A stretch of 64,000 nt of DNA from Rhodocytophaga rosea (GTDB taxonomy: Bacteria; Bacteroidota; Bacteroidia; Cytophagales; 172606-1). This document shows positions 19,401-26,346 of the stretch, in pieces. The stretch lies in the NCBI RefSeq assembly GCF_010119975.1, contig NZ_CP048222.1, forward strand, positions 4,048,501-4,112,500, written 5' to 3'. A model generated the notes under the pieces. That model saw nothing but the letters and a program-made list of their open reading frames with translations, did not search any database and was not told the DNA's origin. The position numbers were made by a program, and so were the translations under genes. Position 1 is the first letter of the stretch, and every line of letters starts with the position of its first letter.

Positions 19401-19565
19401 TTCTACTGAGTAGCCCTCAGGTACTTTAATAGTTGCTAAACGTTCGGAATGATCCGTCTTTGCAGCTGTCTCTTTGCTGTTTTGTGAAGACGAGCAGGCT
19501 ACAAAAATTACTGTTTGGAACAACATAAGGTAAAGGAGAGGTCTGGTACACATAGTTGCTGACAT
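16404..19565 (-). CDS. PVC-type c-haem-binding dehydrogenase lipoprotein
   Basis: The 1053-aa protein starts with a lipoprotein signal (VIFVACSS, Cys about 24). It continues as a six-bladed PQQ/sorbosone-dehydrogenase-like propeller (about residues 45-385, the 'membrane-bound dehydrogenase' domain), then a HEAT-like helical repeat region (about 400-880) and a C-terminal cytochrome c domain. The haem-attachment motif CWTCH is at 922-926, with Met1017 or Met1018 as likely axial ligand. The architecture is known from Planctomycetes and Bacteroidota and is thought to oxidise carbohydrates outside the cytoplasm, passing electrons to the cytochrome domain. It sits between the DMFA2_C gene and two Tat-exported enolase-superfamily genes, supporting a shared periplasmic oxidation pathway. 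The substrate and the electron acceptor are unknown. Confidence 0.88.
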   Translation of the reverse strand: MSATMCTRPLLYLMLFQTVIFVACSSSQNSKETAAKTDHSERLATIKVPEGYSVEVVAGPDLVDYPMFGTVDETGRLFLFESTGDVYAKSEDAIQNPKFRINLLEDTNEDGIYDKSTIFADKVGFPQGGVFYKGSLYASSAPDLLKLTDTNGDGVADKREVLLSGWILNVNANSLIGPFIGPDGWLYLTNAIMGFDLTTKEGQRLKGGTARIWRVQPDGSKLEWISAGGMNNPVELTFTEAAEPIGTETYFTDPKAGQRDALVYWTEGGVYPKPNKNIDRDSLVRTGELMPVISKYSRVSPAGIGRYRNTALGEDFKDNLFSAQFNTHRIIRHKLIREGASFHTEDQVFFSTTNEDFHPTDVLEDGDGSLLVVETGGWFIKGCPLSQVSKPELQGAVYRVRRKNTPTVDDPFGKQINWNSLEATKAVSLLSDDRPFVRDRAVQRLVDLGETAVIPLSEALKNYKLADVRTKAVFILYRIGTDKALTGIRSALGDADLQVRVAAARSVGLAKDKQAINKLMEMVAKDEAAAKRQAATALGQIGAPLAVPALLSAADGNSDRFIQHAIIYSLITLNQPAEIQQALAHTSSQVQEVAMIALDQMAASTLQAGQVMPFLTNTNKNLQHTALWVASHHPEWAKEMIGFLEKRLKGSVLSTDEIDLYGEMLVSFCGNTAMQQFMANALKEATTDRKLFLMDAMAKCPGKEFPPIWTESIGSQLTSSTDPLVQAKVLELVNLREITFLSKQLKQAAENTKIQANIRIAALGALLKTQSALSESQFQYLYSQLQAENEAPLRQQAATVLAQSKLSEEQLMKLATEYLPKADAFILPRLIPVFQHGHTGEIGKALATTLMNSKSLDSFSEENMQTIFASYPQEVKPGIDSLLAKLREVQAGRLKRLQEMEGRIADGDLEKGRTLFFGKAICWTCHKIGNEGGKLGPDLTSIQKDRSAHDLLEAIVYPSVSFVREYETYRIKTKTGEHTGVIQEKTPQAIVLGTTPQNSVRIPREEIVSMEIQNTSMMPQGLDQLLTPQEMADLMAFILGQDQDPETDQSILR

Positions 19566-19689
19566 TAAGAAGAAGGAAGAAAGTTTTTGGATTTAGAGTG
19601 TATGGAAATCAGCCTGCTTTCTAACTTGAAAAAGCTAAAAACAGACCTGATACAGGTACGCACATAAAAATCAATTTCCGGAAAAGGCA

Positions 19690-19738
19690 AAACAGGTTTG
19701 TTTACAAGATATTTATAATATTGTAAACAAACCTGTTT
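19690..19738. repeat. 18-bp perfect inverted repeat (long hairpin) between dehydrogenase and enolase-family genes
   Basis: Arms at 19690-19707 (AAACAGGTTTGTTTACAA) and 19721-19738 are exact reverse complements around a 13-nt AT-only loop. On the minus strand it lies 84 nt after the enolase-superfamily stop codon and is followed by a moderately T-rich stretch, so it could end or attenuate that transcript. A near-copy of one arm occurs at 23124-23140 in front of the phosphatase gene, so a regulatory role is also possible. Confidence 0.7.
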
Positions 19739-19822
19739 GAGGTTAAAAATAAATACGGTTTAACTAGTTAGTTAACTTCTTACAATCAACGAGTTAACCT
19801 GTATTTTGGAATCCTGTTTCTC

Positions 19823-21286
19823 CTAGCTCCACAGGCGGTCGGCAGAGCGGTCTTCGTTCCATTCAGGCGTAGGCGCAAAATATTGTTCGCCTTTGAATAA
19901 GTGTTCTTTTACCACTTTCTCATTCAGTTCGATACCCAAGCCTGGCTTGTTGGGAACAGGGGCAAATCCATCTTTCACCAGCGGTTTATCTCCGGTTACC
20001 AGATCTTCCCACCAGGGCACATCTACCGAGTGATGCTCTAGGGCAACAAAGTTCTGGGTAGCTGCAGCGCAATGTACATTTGCCATAAACCCAACCGGTG
20101 TACCGGCAAAGTGCATCGCCATCGGAACTCCCCGTTCTTCTGCAAAATCACCGATACGTTTTGTTTCCAGAATACCGCCAGAACTGGCCAGATCAGGCTG
20201 AATCATGTCTACAGCACCCGCATCGATGAGTTTTATGAATTCTTCTTTAAGGTAAATGTCTTCGCCGGTAAGCGTAGGTGTATCAATGGCATCTGTGATC
20301 TGCTTCCATAGCTTGGTATATTCCCATGGCACCATGTCTTCGAGCCAGGCCAGCTGGTATTTTTCCAGGGCTTTGCCCAGCCGGATATTACTATTTACCC
20401 CCATATGCCCCAAATGGTCGGCAGCAAGCGGGATATCATAACCTACAGCATCCCGTACAGCGGCTACATATTTTACAATTTCGTCGAGGCCTTTGTCTGT
20501 GATCTGTATGTTGGTGAAGGGATGTTTGGTATTGGCATATTCACTGGGGCCCCACTGACGCAGAGGTTCTCCTCCAAAATTTTTATGCCCGATCAAAGCA
20601 CCAGGAATATTCTGGATCATTTCGATGCCAAAATCCATTTTCAGAAACGTATATCCTTTATCTGCTCTTGCTTTCATGCGCTTTCCAAATTCGCTGGCAT
20701 CATCGGAACTGGTGGTATCGGTATACATGCGCACTTTATCCCGGTAGCGGCCGCCCAGCATCTGGTATACCGGCACATTAAAGGCTTTGCCAGCCAGATC
20801 CCACAATGCCATTTCTACGCCGCACACACCACCAGCCTGACGGCTATGTCCGCCAAATTGCTTGATCTTTTTAAAGACCTTTTCCACATTACAAGGATTT
20901 TCACCCAGCAGGCGGCTTTTCAGAAACAAAGCATAACGTTTACTGGCCCCATCCCGTACTTCACCATATCCATATATTCCCTGGTTGGTATCAATCCGGA
21001 TGATGGGCACACGCATAGGAGCACCTGCTACTTCGGCAATGCGCAGGTCGGTGATTTTAAGATCCGAAGGATTGGACGCCCGGCTTACTTTCTGGGTAGT
21101 ATATTCGAGTTGTTCCTCTGTAGGGGCAAACATTAAGGCACTCAGGCTCAAGCCTCCAAAACCGGCTTTTTGCATGAAAGAACGGCGGTCCAGGCGGTTA
21201 GATTCTTCCGGCAGGCCAGATGTTTCCGGCGCTGGAGAAGTGGCATTGAGTTTGGAAAGTAATTGTTTGAGTCTGCTTTTAGTCAT
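19823..21286 (-). CDS. Tat-exported mandelate racemase/muconate lactonizing family enzyme (paralogue 1)
   Basis: The 487-aa enolase-superfamily protein starts with about 50 residues carrying a twin-arginine motif (DRRSFMQKAGFGGLSLS). The MR_MLE N-terminal domain spans about 58-175 and the C-terminal barrel about 195-450. Conserved elements are the KxD-like FLKMDFG, the metal ligands in PLAADHLGH, WLEDMVPW and TGEDIY, and a candidate catalytic His in MAMHFAG. The family dehydrates or racemises sugar acids by abstracting the alpha proton of a carboxylate. Export by Tat is unusual, since most members are cytoplasmic; the Tat route fits a metal-loaded folded enzyme. It lies 77 bp after paralogue 2 and shares the C-terminal pattern DRxWS. 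The exact substrate is unknown. Confidence 0.88.
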   Translation of the reverse strand: MTKSRLKQLLSKLNATSPAPETSGLPEESNRLDRRSFMQKAGFGGLSLSALMFAPTEEQLEYTTQKVSRASNPSDLKITDLRIAEVAGAPMRVPIIRIDTNQGIYGYGEVRDGASKRYALFLKSRLLGENPCNVEKVFKKIKQFGGHSRQAGGVCGVEMALWDLAGKAFNVPVYQMLGGRYRDKVRMYTDTTSSDDASEFGKRMKARADKGYTFLKMDFGIEMIQNIPGALIGHKNFGGEPLRQWGPSEYANTKHPFTNIQITDKGLDEIVKYVAAVRDAVGYDIPLAADHLGHMGVNSNIRLGKALEKYQLAWLEDMVPWEYTKLWKQITDAIDTPTLTGEDIYLKEEFIKLIDAGAVDMIQPDLASSGGILETKRIGDFAEERGVPMAMHFAGTPVGFMANVHCAAATQNFVALEHHSVDVPWWEDLVTGDKPLVKDGFAPVPNKPGLGIELNEKVVKEHLFKGEQYFAPTPEWNEDRSADRLWS

Positions 21287-21363
21287 GGCATCAATAAAAG
21301 TTAAAAGTTCAGGGTTGAGAGTTTACTAAATTTACATATTCCCTCTAAAAGAAGGGTTAAATA

Positions 21364-22839
21364 TCAGCTCCAGATGCGGTCCCAGGAACGGAGTTCGTCC
21401 CAGTCTTTGGTAGGCTCGAAATAGCCTTCTCCTTTTTTGAGGTGTTTTTTCACCACATCCTCATTGAGTTCTACACCAATACCTGGTTTTTCGGGCACCA
21501 TGGCGAATCCGTTCTGTATAATAGGTTTGGGAACACCTGTAACCAGATCATCCCACCAGGGTACATCTACCGAGTGGTGCTCGAGAGCCAGGAAGCTTTG
21601 AGTAGCTGCGGCGCTGTGTACTGTAGCCAGGAAAGATACAGGAGAAGCCGCATGGTGAATAGCCATTCCGATACCATGTTCCTGGGCATAATCGCCGATC
21701 TTTTTGGTTTCCCAGATACCTCCTGCACTGCCTGGGTCTGGATGCACAATATCTACAGCCCGTTTTTCAATCAGGTCTTTGAAGCCTTCTTTCAAATAAA
21801 TATCCTCGCCGGTTAAGGTAGGTACATCAATGGCTTGTGAAATTTCTTTCCACATATCAGTATATTCCCAGGGCACCATATCTTCCAGCCATGCCAGATT
21901 GTATTTAGTGAAAGCTTTACCAAGCATAATATTGCTGTTGATCCCCATATGGCCTAAGTGATCTATAGCTAGTGGAAGATCGTAGCCTACTTTTTCGCGT
22001 ACAGCGGCTACAAACTTTTCCATTTCAGCTACGCCTTTTTCGGTGATCTGAACACCGGTGAAGGGGTGCATGGTACGGCCATAGCTGTCGAAATTGGCAT
22101 CCCAATCCCGGAGTTCACCATAAGGGCCGGTATTAGTGATTGTGCCTGGAATATGCTTCACCATGCCAATATTCACATCCATTTTAAGGAAGGTAAATCC
22201 CTGGTCGGCTCTGGCTTTCATGCGGGTAGCAAACTCATTAGGATCTTTTACCCTGGGGGTATCGGCATAAATCCGGACTTTGTTGCGGTATTTACCACCC
22301 AGCAGTTGATATACTGGTACGTTATATGCCTTACCGGCCAGATCCCACAAAGCCATTTCTACGCCGGACACACCTCCACCTTGCCTGCCATGATGGCCAA
22401 ACTGTTTGATCTTCCGGAAGAGGCGTTCCACATTACAAGGATTTTCGCCCAGCAGGCGGCTTTTCAGAAACAAGGCATAGCGTTTATCGGCACCGTCGCG
22501 TACGTCGCCCAGGCCATATACACCCTGGTTGGTATCAATTTTTAACAAGGGCACATTGCCATACTGTGCAATCCGCAGATCGGTAATTTTGAGTTCGGAA
22601 GGATTAGAAGCCCGGTTGACTTTTTGGGTGGTATGCGCCAGCTGGTCTTCCAGGGAAGCATTCATCACTACACTCAGGCTTAAGCCGCCTAAGCCAGCTT
22701 TTTGCAGAAACGAACGCCTCCCAACTTTCTCATTCGGTGCCTGCTCTGTTTCCGGTGGCTTGCCTTCTGGATTTCCGAGTGATTTACTCTCTAAAGGTTC
22801 TTTCAGCTTGCTCAGCAGCTTTTCAACTTTTGGGTTCAT
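21364..22839 (-). CDS. Tat-exported mandelate racemase/muconate lactonizing family enzyme (paralogue 2)
   Basis: The 491-aa enolase-superfamily protein is the first gene of the minus-strand island and a tandem paralogue of its downstream neighbour. A twin-arginine signal (GRRSFLQKAGLGGLSLS) lies at about residues 40-56, the N-terminal MR_MLE domain at about 75-185 and the barrel at about 200-455. Metal and active-site segments match paralogue 1: LAIDHLGHM, WLEDMVPW, TGEDIY and a terminal-barrel MAIHHAAS. The last has an extra His where paralogue 1 has Phe, a difference that may change specificity. About 56 bp (22431-22486) are nearly identical to paralogue 1 at DNA level. Substrate prediction beyond an acid sugar is not supported. 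Confidence 0.88.
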   Translation of the reverse strand: MNPKVEKLLSKLKEPLESKSLGNPEGKPPETEQAPNEKVGRRSFLQKAGLGGLSLSVVMNASLEDQLAHTTQKVNRASNPSELKITDLRIAQYGNVPLLKIDTNQGVYGLGDVRDGADKRYALFLKSRLLGENPCNVERLFRKIKQFGHHGRQGGGVSGVEMALWDLAGKAYNVPVYQLLGGKYRNKVRIYADTPRVKDPNEFATRMKARADQGFTFLKMDVNIGMVKHIPGTITNTGPYGELRDWDANFDSYGRTMHPFTGVQITEKGVAEMEKFVAAVREKVGYDLPLAIDHLGHMGINSNIMLGKAFTKYNLAWLEDMVPWEYTDMWKEISQAIDVPTLTGEDIYLKEGFKDLIEKRAVDIVHPDPGSAGGIWETKKIGDYAQEHGIGMAIHHAASPVSFLATVHSAAATQSFLALEHHSVDVPWWDDLVTGVPKPIIQNGFAMVPEKPGIGVELNEDVVKKHLKKGEGYFEPTKDWDELRSWDRIWS

Positions 22840-23157
22840 AGCAGATTTAAGTAACAGGTATGAATAAAATAGAATGAAAATTTACAGAAAGCCTGGCTCA
22901 TATCTCTCAAGAAATATAGCCCGGTTAATTTCCCTTTTATTTCTAAGAGACCGTGAAAGCACAGATGCCCTCAAAATTTAGATAGAGAGTTACCCAGTTT
23001 CATCCGGTGAAACCAAAGATGGATGCCAGTGTGAAGAAATACATCAAAATTTTAATAATTCCTTAATTTATAATTGATAAATAGTTGATATTTAGATATG
23101 AATTTTAGGGATTACTTTACTATTTGTAAACCACCTGTTTAAAACACTTCTGCACCT
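22840..23157. other. Divergent promoter region, no gene
   Basis: The 318 bp between the divergent enolase-family and phosphatase genes must carry both promoters. It is AT-rich with no ORF of note. The only structured element seen is the motif at 23124-23140, which resembles an arm of the 19690-19738 hairpin. Confidence 0.55.
23124..23140 (+). promoter_or_regulatory. Possible operator, TTGTAAAC-n-ACCTGTTT
   Basis: The 17-bp sequence differs from the right arm of the hairpin at 19721-19738 only by C in place of AA in the middle. It lies 17 bp before the phosphatase start codon. Two occurrences at the two edges of the enolase-family pair suggest a shared binding site, but this is inference from two copies. 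Confidence 0.35.
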
Positions 23158-24270
23158 ATGAACATTATACTTAACAAATGCCTGCCCCTGATAGGATTGT
23201 TTACACTTATCCTTATTTCCGGCATAAGCCAGGCACAAACAAAAAAACTGAAAACCGAACATGTATTTATTATCACCTTTGATGGGCTCCGCTGGGAAGA
23301 ACTTTTTAATGGAGCCACAGATAGCCTGATAAGTGATAAAGCTTTTGTAGATGATACAGTGGCACTCGCAAAAGCTTTTGGCGGCGCTACACCTCAGGAC
23401 CGCCGTATTAAACTGATGCCCTGGTTCTGGCAGACGATGGCTAAACAAGGCCAGTTATATGGTAACCGCCTGCTGGATAACAAAGTAACAGTTTCTAATC
23501 CACACTGGTTTTCCTATCCTGGCTACAATGAAATCCTGACTGGATTTGGTGATCCGGCTGTTAATTCCAATGATAAAGTTGATAATAAGCATACAACCGT
23601 GCTGGAATGGCTCAACCAGAAGCCTGCGTTTAAAGGCAAAGTAGCATTTTTCGGTTCCTGGGATGTGTTTCCATATATTGTGAATGAAAAACGCAGCGGC
23701 ATTCCGGTAAATGCCGGTTACCGCACCGCCCAGGGAAAAGATATCAGCAGCCGGGAAGCGTTTCTGAATGAACTGCAGCCTCAGGTGCCTGTACTCTGGG
23801 GTTCTGTACGGATGGATGCCTTTACACACCAGTATGCCCTGGAATATATGAAACGCAAACACCCCAGAGTACTACATATTGCCTATGGAGAAACCGACGA
23901 TTTTGCCCACGAAGGCCATTATGATAAATACCTGCATTCTGCACAACAGACAGATGCCAAAATTGGAGAATTGTGGGAATATGTACAGTCTGACCCGTTT
24001 TATGCCGGTAAAACGACCTTTATTATCACCACCGATCATGGCCGGGGAAATACGCCTAAGGGTGCCTGGAGAAGCCATGGCGACGAACACAAAGGTTCTA
24101 ATGCCATCTGGTTTGCGGTAATGGGACCGGATACGCCAGCCTCAGGCGAAATGAAAACAAGCGGACAATGGTGGCAAAACCAGGTAGCTTCCACCGTAGC
24201 TGCTTTCCTTGGCCTGGAATACACCAATACATTTACGGTAGGAAAGCCGGTGTTAGAGATGATGAAATAA
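23158..24270 (+). CDS. Secreted alkaline-phosphatase-superfamily hydrolase
   Basis: The 370-aa protein has a signal peptide (about residues 1-26, ending SQAQT). The core carries metal-site motifs of the alkaline phosphatase/phosphodiesterase superfamily: ITFDGLRWEELF (Asp near 41), a nucleophile-loop region SYPGYNEILTGF (about 119-130), GETDDFAHEGHY (Asp and His near 243-250) and TTDHGRGN plus SHGDEHKG (Asp/His pairs near 289-308). The set is complete enough for a binuclear metal enzyme acting on a phosphate or sulfate ester. It is transcribed divergently from the exported sugar-acid island and may serve the same substrate. The exact specificity cannot be read from sequence. Confidence 0.82.
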   Translation: MNIILNKCLPLIGLFTLILISGISQAQTKKLKTEHVFIITFDGLRWEELFNGATDSLISDKAFVDDTVALAKAFGGATPQDRRIKLMPWFWQTMAKQGQLYGNRLLDNKVTVSNPHWFSYPGYNEILTGFGDPAVNSNDKVDNKHTTVLEWLNQKPAFKGKVAFFGSWDVFPYIVNEKRSGIPVNAGYRTAQGKDISSREAFLNELQPQVPVLWGSVRMDAFTHQYALEYMKRKHPRVLHIAYGETDDFAHEGHYDKYLHSAQQTDAKIGELWEYVQSDPFYAGKTTFIITTDHGRGNTPKGAWRSHGDEHKGSNAIWFAVMGPDTPASGEMKTSGQWWQNQVASTVAAFLGLEYTNTFTVGKPVLEMMK

Positions 24271-24315
24271 GGCTTACGGGCTATACTCTATAGTAACTAT
24301 TACTTATATTTAGGG

Positions 24316-24352
24316 AATAACCGTACTACTTGGAATAGAGGTACGGTTATTT
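24316..24352 (+). terminator. Hairpin after the phosphatase gene
   Basis: A perfect 11-bp stem (AATAACCGTAC, arms 24316-24326 and 24341-24351) with a 14-nt loop lies 45 bp after the stop codon. The following sequence has few Ts, so termination efficiency is uncertain. Confidence 0.6.
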
Positions 24353-24391
24353 ACATGTTGTCAGTAATGCTTATATTAAAAAAAGAAAATC

Positions 24392-24667
24392 TTGATTAAG
24401 AAGCTAATTAAAGGAACGATATTATCCATTTTAATTTTTTGGTCCGTTTCCTTTCTGACTGTCGTGAAATCTATATGGATGCCTGAATTTGATTACAGTT
24501 TAAATATCGGCTTCCCTTTAAGGTATTATCATCAGTTCTATTTAAGTGGTAGTAATGGCCCTAATCATGGTGGAAACGGAAAAAATCTTTTGATTGATTG
24601 TAGTTTAACCTGGGGAATTGTGGTGAGTGGATACTTATGGATAAAAAGAAAGAAAAGCATATACTGA
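24392..24667 (+). CDS. Small membrane protein of unknown function
   Basis: The 91-aa protein has two hydrophobic segments (about residues 9-27 and 66-84), with a polar middle rich in Gly, Asn and His (LSGSNGPNHGGNGKN) and a lysine-rich C-terminus. Start TTG 24392 is used because the nearby ATG at 24367 is out of frame. No family was recognised, although proteins of this shape occur as orphans in Bacteroidota. Its stop codon is followed at once by an imperfect palindrome (24668-24752). That arrangement recurs after the next two orphans and suggests a cassette-like origin. Confidence 0.6.
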   Translation: MIKKLIKGTILSILIFWSVSFLTVVKSIWMPEFDYSLNIGFPLRYYHQFYLSGSNGPNHGGNGKNLLIDCSLTWGIVVSGYLWIKRKKSIY

Positions 24668-24752
24668 CAACACCACATCCCGCATCAACTGGGCTGCTTC
24701 AACGCAACGCTCAGTTAGCCTCAGTTGTGAGGATGTTTGGTGCATTGTGTTC
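24668..24752. repeat. Imperfect palindrome A after the small membrane gene
   Basis: The left arm (CACCACATCC, then CATCAACTGGGCT) pairs imperfectly with the right arm (AGCCTCAGTTG, then GGATGTTTGGTG). The arms are about 25 nt, with bulges. It starts directly at the upstream stop codon and ends 15 bp before the next ORF. Shape and position resemble an integron attC site, but canonical core boxes are not intact. Confidence 0.5.
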
Positions 24753-24767
24753 AATTGAAGGATCAAA

Positions 24768-25196
24768 ATGAAATACTTAGCAATATTGGTGGGATCACTC
24801 TTTGGCATTAGGGGGATCAGTCAAGTTCAGACCGGAACCTACCAAAGTGTAAACCCCTCTTTTCAGGAGAACTTTTTCTTGGTGGTTAAGCCAGATAAAG
24901 TTTACTTATTCGGATGGGAACTGAATGACAAGAAAGACACGATCTATTATAGGTCCGTAAGCAGGTTTGAAAGGAATAGTCAAGTGAAATTTCACCAGTT
25001 TGAGTTCTCCCGATTATCTCTTAACAGGAGAACGCTCAGGATGTTTTCACTACAAAAAGATTTAAAAGTTAACTCGTTGTTGTTACATGCCCGGTTGTTC
25101 AATATAAAACAAGTCGATAATCAGCTATTTTTATTAGCCACTAAAGATAGCTATGACAGCAGGGCTGATGAGTTTGTATTTAAAAGGATAAGATAA
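24768..25196 (+). CDS. Secreted orphan protein of unknown function
   Basis: The 142-aa protein starts with a probable signal peptide (about residues 1-19, ending GISQVQ) and continues as a mostly beta-type, Phe- and Arg-rich domain with no recognised family. It ends in a basic tail (FVFKRIR). The start ATG 24768 is unambiguous. It is an orphan between palindromic repeats A and B; repeat B follows its stop codon immediately. This placement is what one sees for gene cassettes, so horizontal acquisition is likely, but no function can be assigned. Confidence 0.6.
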   Translation: MKYLAILVGSLFGIRGISQVQTGTYQSVNPSFQENFFLVVKPDKVYLFGWELNDKKDTIYYRSVSRFERNSQVKFHQFEFSRLSLNRRTLRMFSLQKDLKVNSLLLHARLFNIKQVDNQLFLLATKDSYDSRADEFVFKRIR

Positions 25197-25197
25197 C

Positions 25198-25290
25198 TTA
25201 ACACCAGATACAACCGGACAGCGGCCCGCCTCATCGTATAGCTGACGCATTAGGGACCGCCGACGTGAAGCTGTGGGTCATTAGTGGCAA
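25198..25290. repeat. Imperfect palindrome B, sharing an exact 32-bp segment with repeat C
   Basis: The repeat begins TTAACACC right at the upstream stop and ends GGGTCATTAGTGGC. Left and right halves pair imperfectly (for example GCGGCCCG with the region around GGGACCGCC). Bases 25252-25283 are identical to 25788-25819. TAAC at the left and a TTAG-type right end are reminiscent of attC core boxes with ATT in place of GTT. Confidence 0.6.
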
Positions 25291-25411
25291 GCAAAAAAGC
25301 TCCGTTTTTCGATTAAACAAAGGAAGCAGAGTAACTTAACGTTACATCAATCAGGTCAATATATTTTCTACAATTTAAAAGATTAAATTTTCAAATAACC
25401 TAGCTATTATT

Positions 25412-25666
25412 ATGCTTTCAAATAAAGATTATTCTCAAATGAGATTTGACGAATTATTGTCAGAGGAGAAAAAAATTAAATCACGAAAAACTATAATTGC
25501 TGTGCTCGTCGGTTTAGTAATTGGCATTGCTGTTTGGGCGGCTACCCATAAAGGAGGTTTTTTCCTTACTATTATCTTGCTAGCTTTTTCACTTCTAATT
25601 GGTTCTAGATATTTAAAAAACTTAAAGGGCATTCAAGCAGAAATAAGCCGCAGAAATACTGTCTGA
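25412..25666 (+). CDS. Small two-TM membrane protein
   Basis: The 84-aa protein has a charged N-terminus (about residues 1-27, including ELLSEEKKIKSRK) and two adjacent TM helices (about 28-45 and 49-66) split by a short THKGG turn, then a basic tail ending EISRRNTV. The pattern resembles small orphan proteins seen repeatedly in Bacteroidota accessory DNA, but no functional domain is known to me. It is the third member of the orphan/palindrome series; repeat C begins 65 bp after its stop. The role is unknown. Confidence 0.65.
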   Translation: MLSNKDYSQMRFDELLSEEKKIKSRKTIIAVLVGLVIGIAVWAATHKGGFFLTIILLAFSLLIGSRYLKNLKGIQAEISRRNTV

Positions 25667-25730
25667 GAGATAGTGAACAAGGGCGGGAGATTGACGTGCG
25701 AATAGAAAATAATAATGAACAAAGGCTATG

Positions 25731-25819
25731 TCACTAACACTTGCTTCAATCGGTCAGCGTCCCATTCCAAAGCACACCCTTAACACAAGGGACCGCCGAC
25801 GTGAAGCTGTGGGTCATTA
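25731..25819. repeat. Imperfect palindrome C, sharing an exact 32-bp segment with repeat B
   Basis: The left half (CTAACAC, GCTTCAATCGG, GCGTCCC) pairs imperfectly with the right half (GGGACCGCCGACGTGAAGC, ending GGGTCATTA). The right 32 bp are exactly those of repeat B, while the left half differs. A conserved right end with a variable left half is typical of related attC sites, but core boxes are imperfect. Confidence 0.6.
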
Positions 25820-25887
25820 TCGGAATGTATAAACTTAATGATTGTTTCCAATGCTGATTATTCCGGGTTACATGCTAATCAGGGCAT

Positions 25888-26346
25888 ATGACTTTGATAG
25901 AACAAAATGATATTGTAAGAAAAATAATTACAATAGACGCTCCGGTTTCTATTGTCTGGCAGTATCTGACTACGCCAGACTTGATGAAGTTATGGATGCT
26001 GGATGCAGATATGGAAATGGATATTCTTACTGACTGGAAAATAGGGAGTCCGATAAAAATGAAAGGAAAATTTCATAGAATAAAATTTGAAAATACAGGG
26101 ACCATCTTAACCTGTCAAAAAGAAAAAGTTCTTATCTATACACATCTGAGTTCCATTTCTAGACTTGCTGCCCGGGCTGAAAATTTTTGTACCATCACCT
26201 TTATGCTAATACCAGCTGAGCAATCAACTACACTGGAACTGACGATTACTAATTTCCCAACATACGCGATTTTTACACACATGGCCTTCTATTGGAAGAC
26301 TACTTTGGAAGTATTGAAAAGACAGCTAGAAAACAATACCCTCTAA
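25888..26346 (+). CDS. SRPBCC/AHSA1-like domain protein
   Basis: The 152-aa protein fits a single START/Bet v 1-like SRPBCC domain. An N-terminal strand VRKIITIDAPVSIVWQYLT begins the fold (about residues 10-28), a WKIGSPIKMKG strand follows near 50-60, and a C-terminal long helix MAFYWKTTLEVLKRQLEN closes it (about 131-148). The family binds hydrophobic ligands or acts in stress adaptation, and no catalytic residue is implied. It lies directly upstream of a decayed PhzF-like gene in an accessory stretch. The start ATG 25888 is well placed. The ligand is unknown. Confidence 0.8.
   Translation: MTLIEQNDIVRKIITIDAPVSIVWQYLTTPDLMKLWMLDADMEMDILTDWKIGSPIKMKGKFHRIKFENTGTILTCQKEKVLIYTHLSSISRLAARAENFCTITFMLIPAEQSTTLELTITNFPTYAIFTHMAFYWKTTLEVLKRQLENNTL

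Noticed and set aside
20405-21136. 243-codon plus-strand frame opposite the enolase-family gene
   Set aside because: A mirror of the well-supported minus-strand coding sequence; a similar shadow frame occurs in the paralogue.
24392-25887. A bona fide mobile integron
   Set aside because: No integrase gene, attI or intact GTTRRRY core boxes were found in the window, so only a cassette-like or fossil array is claimed.
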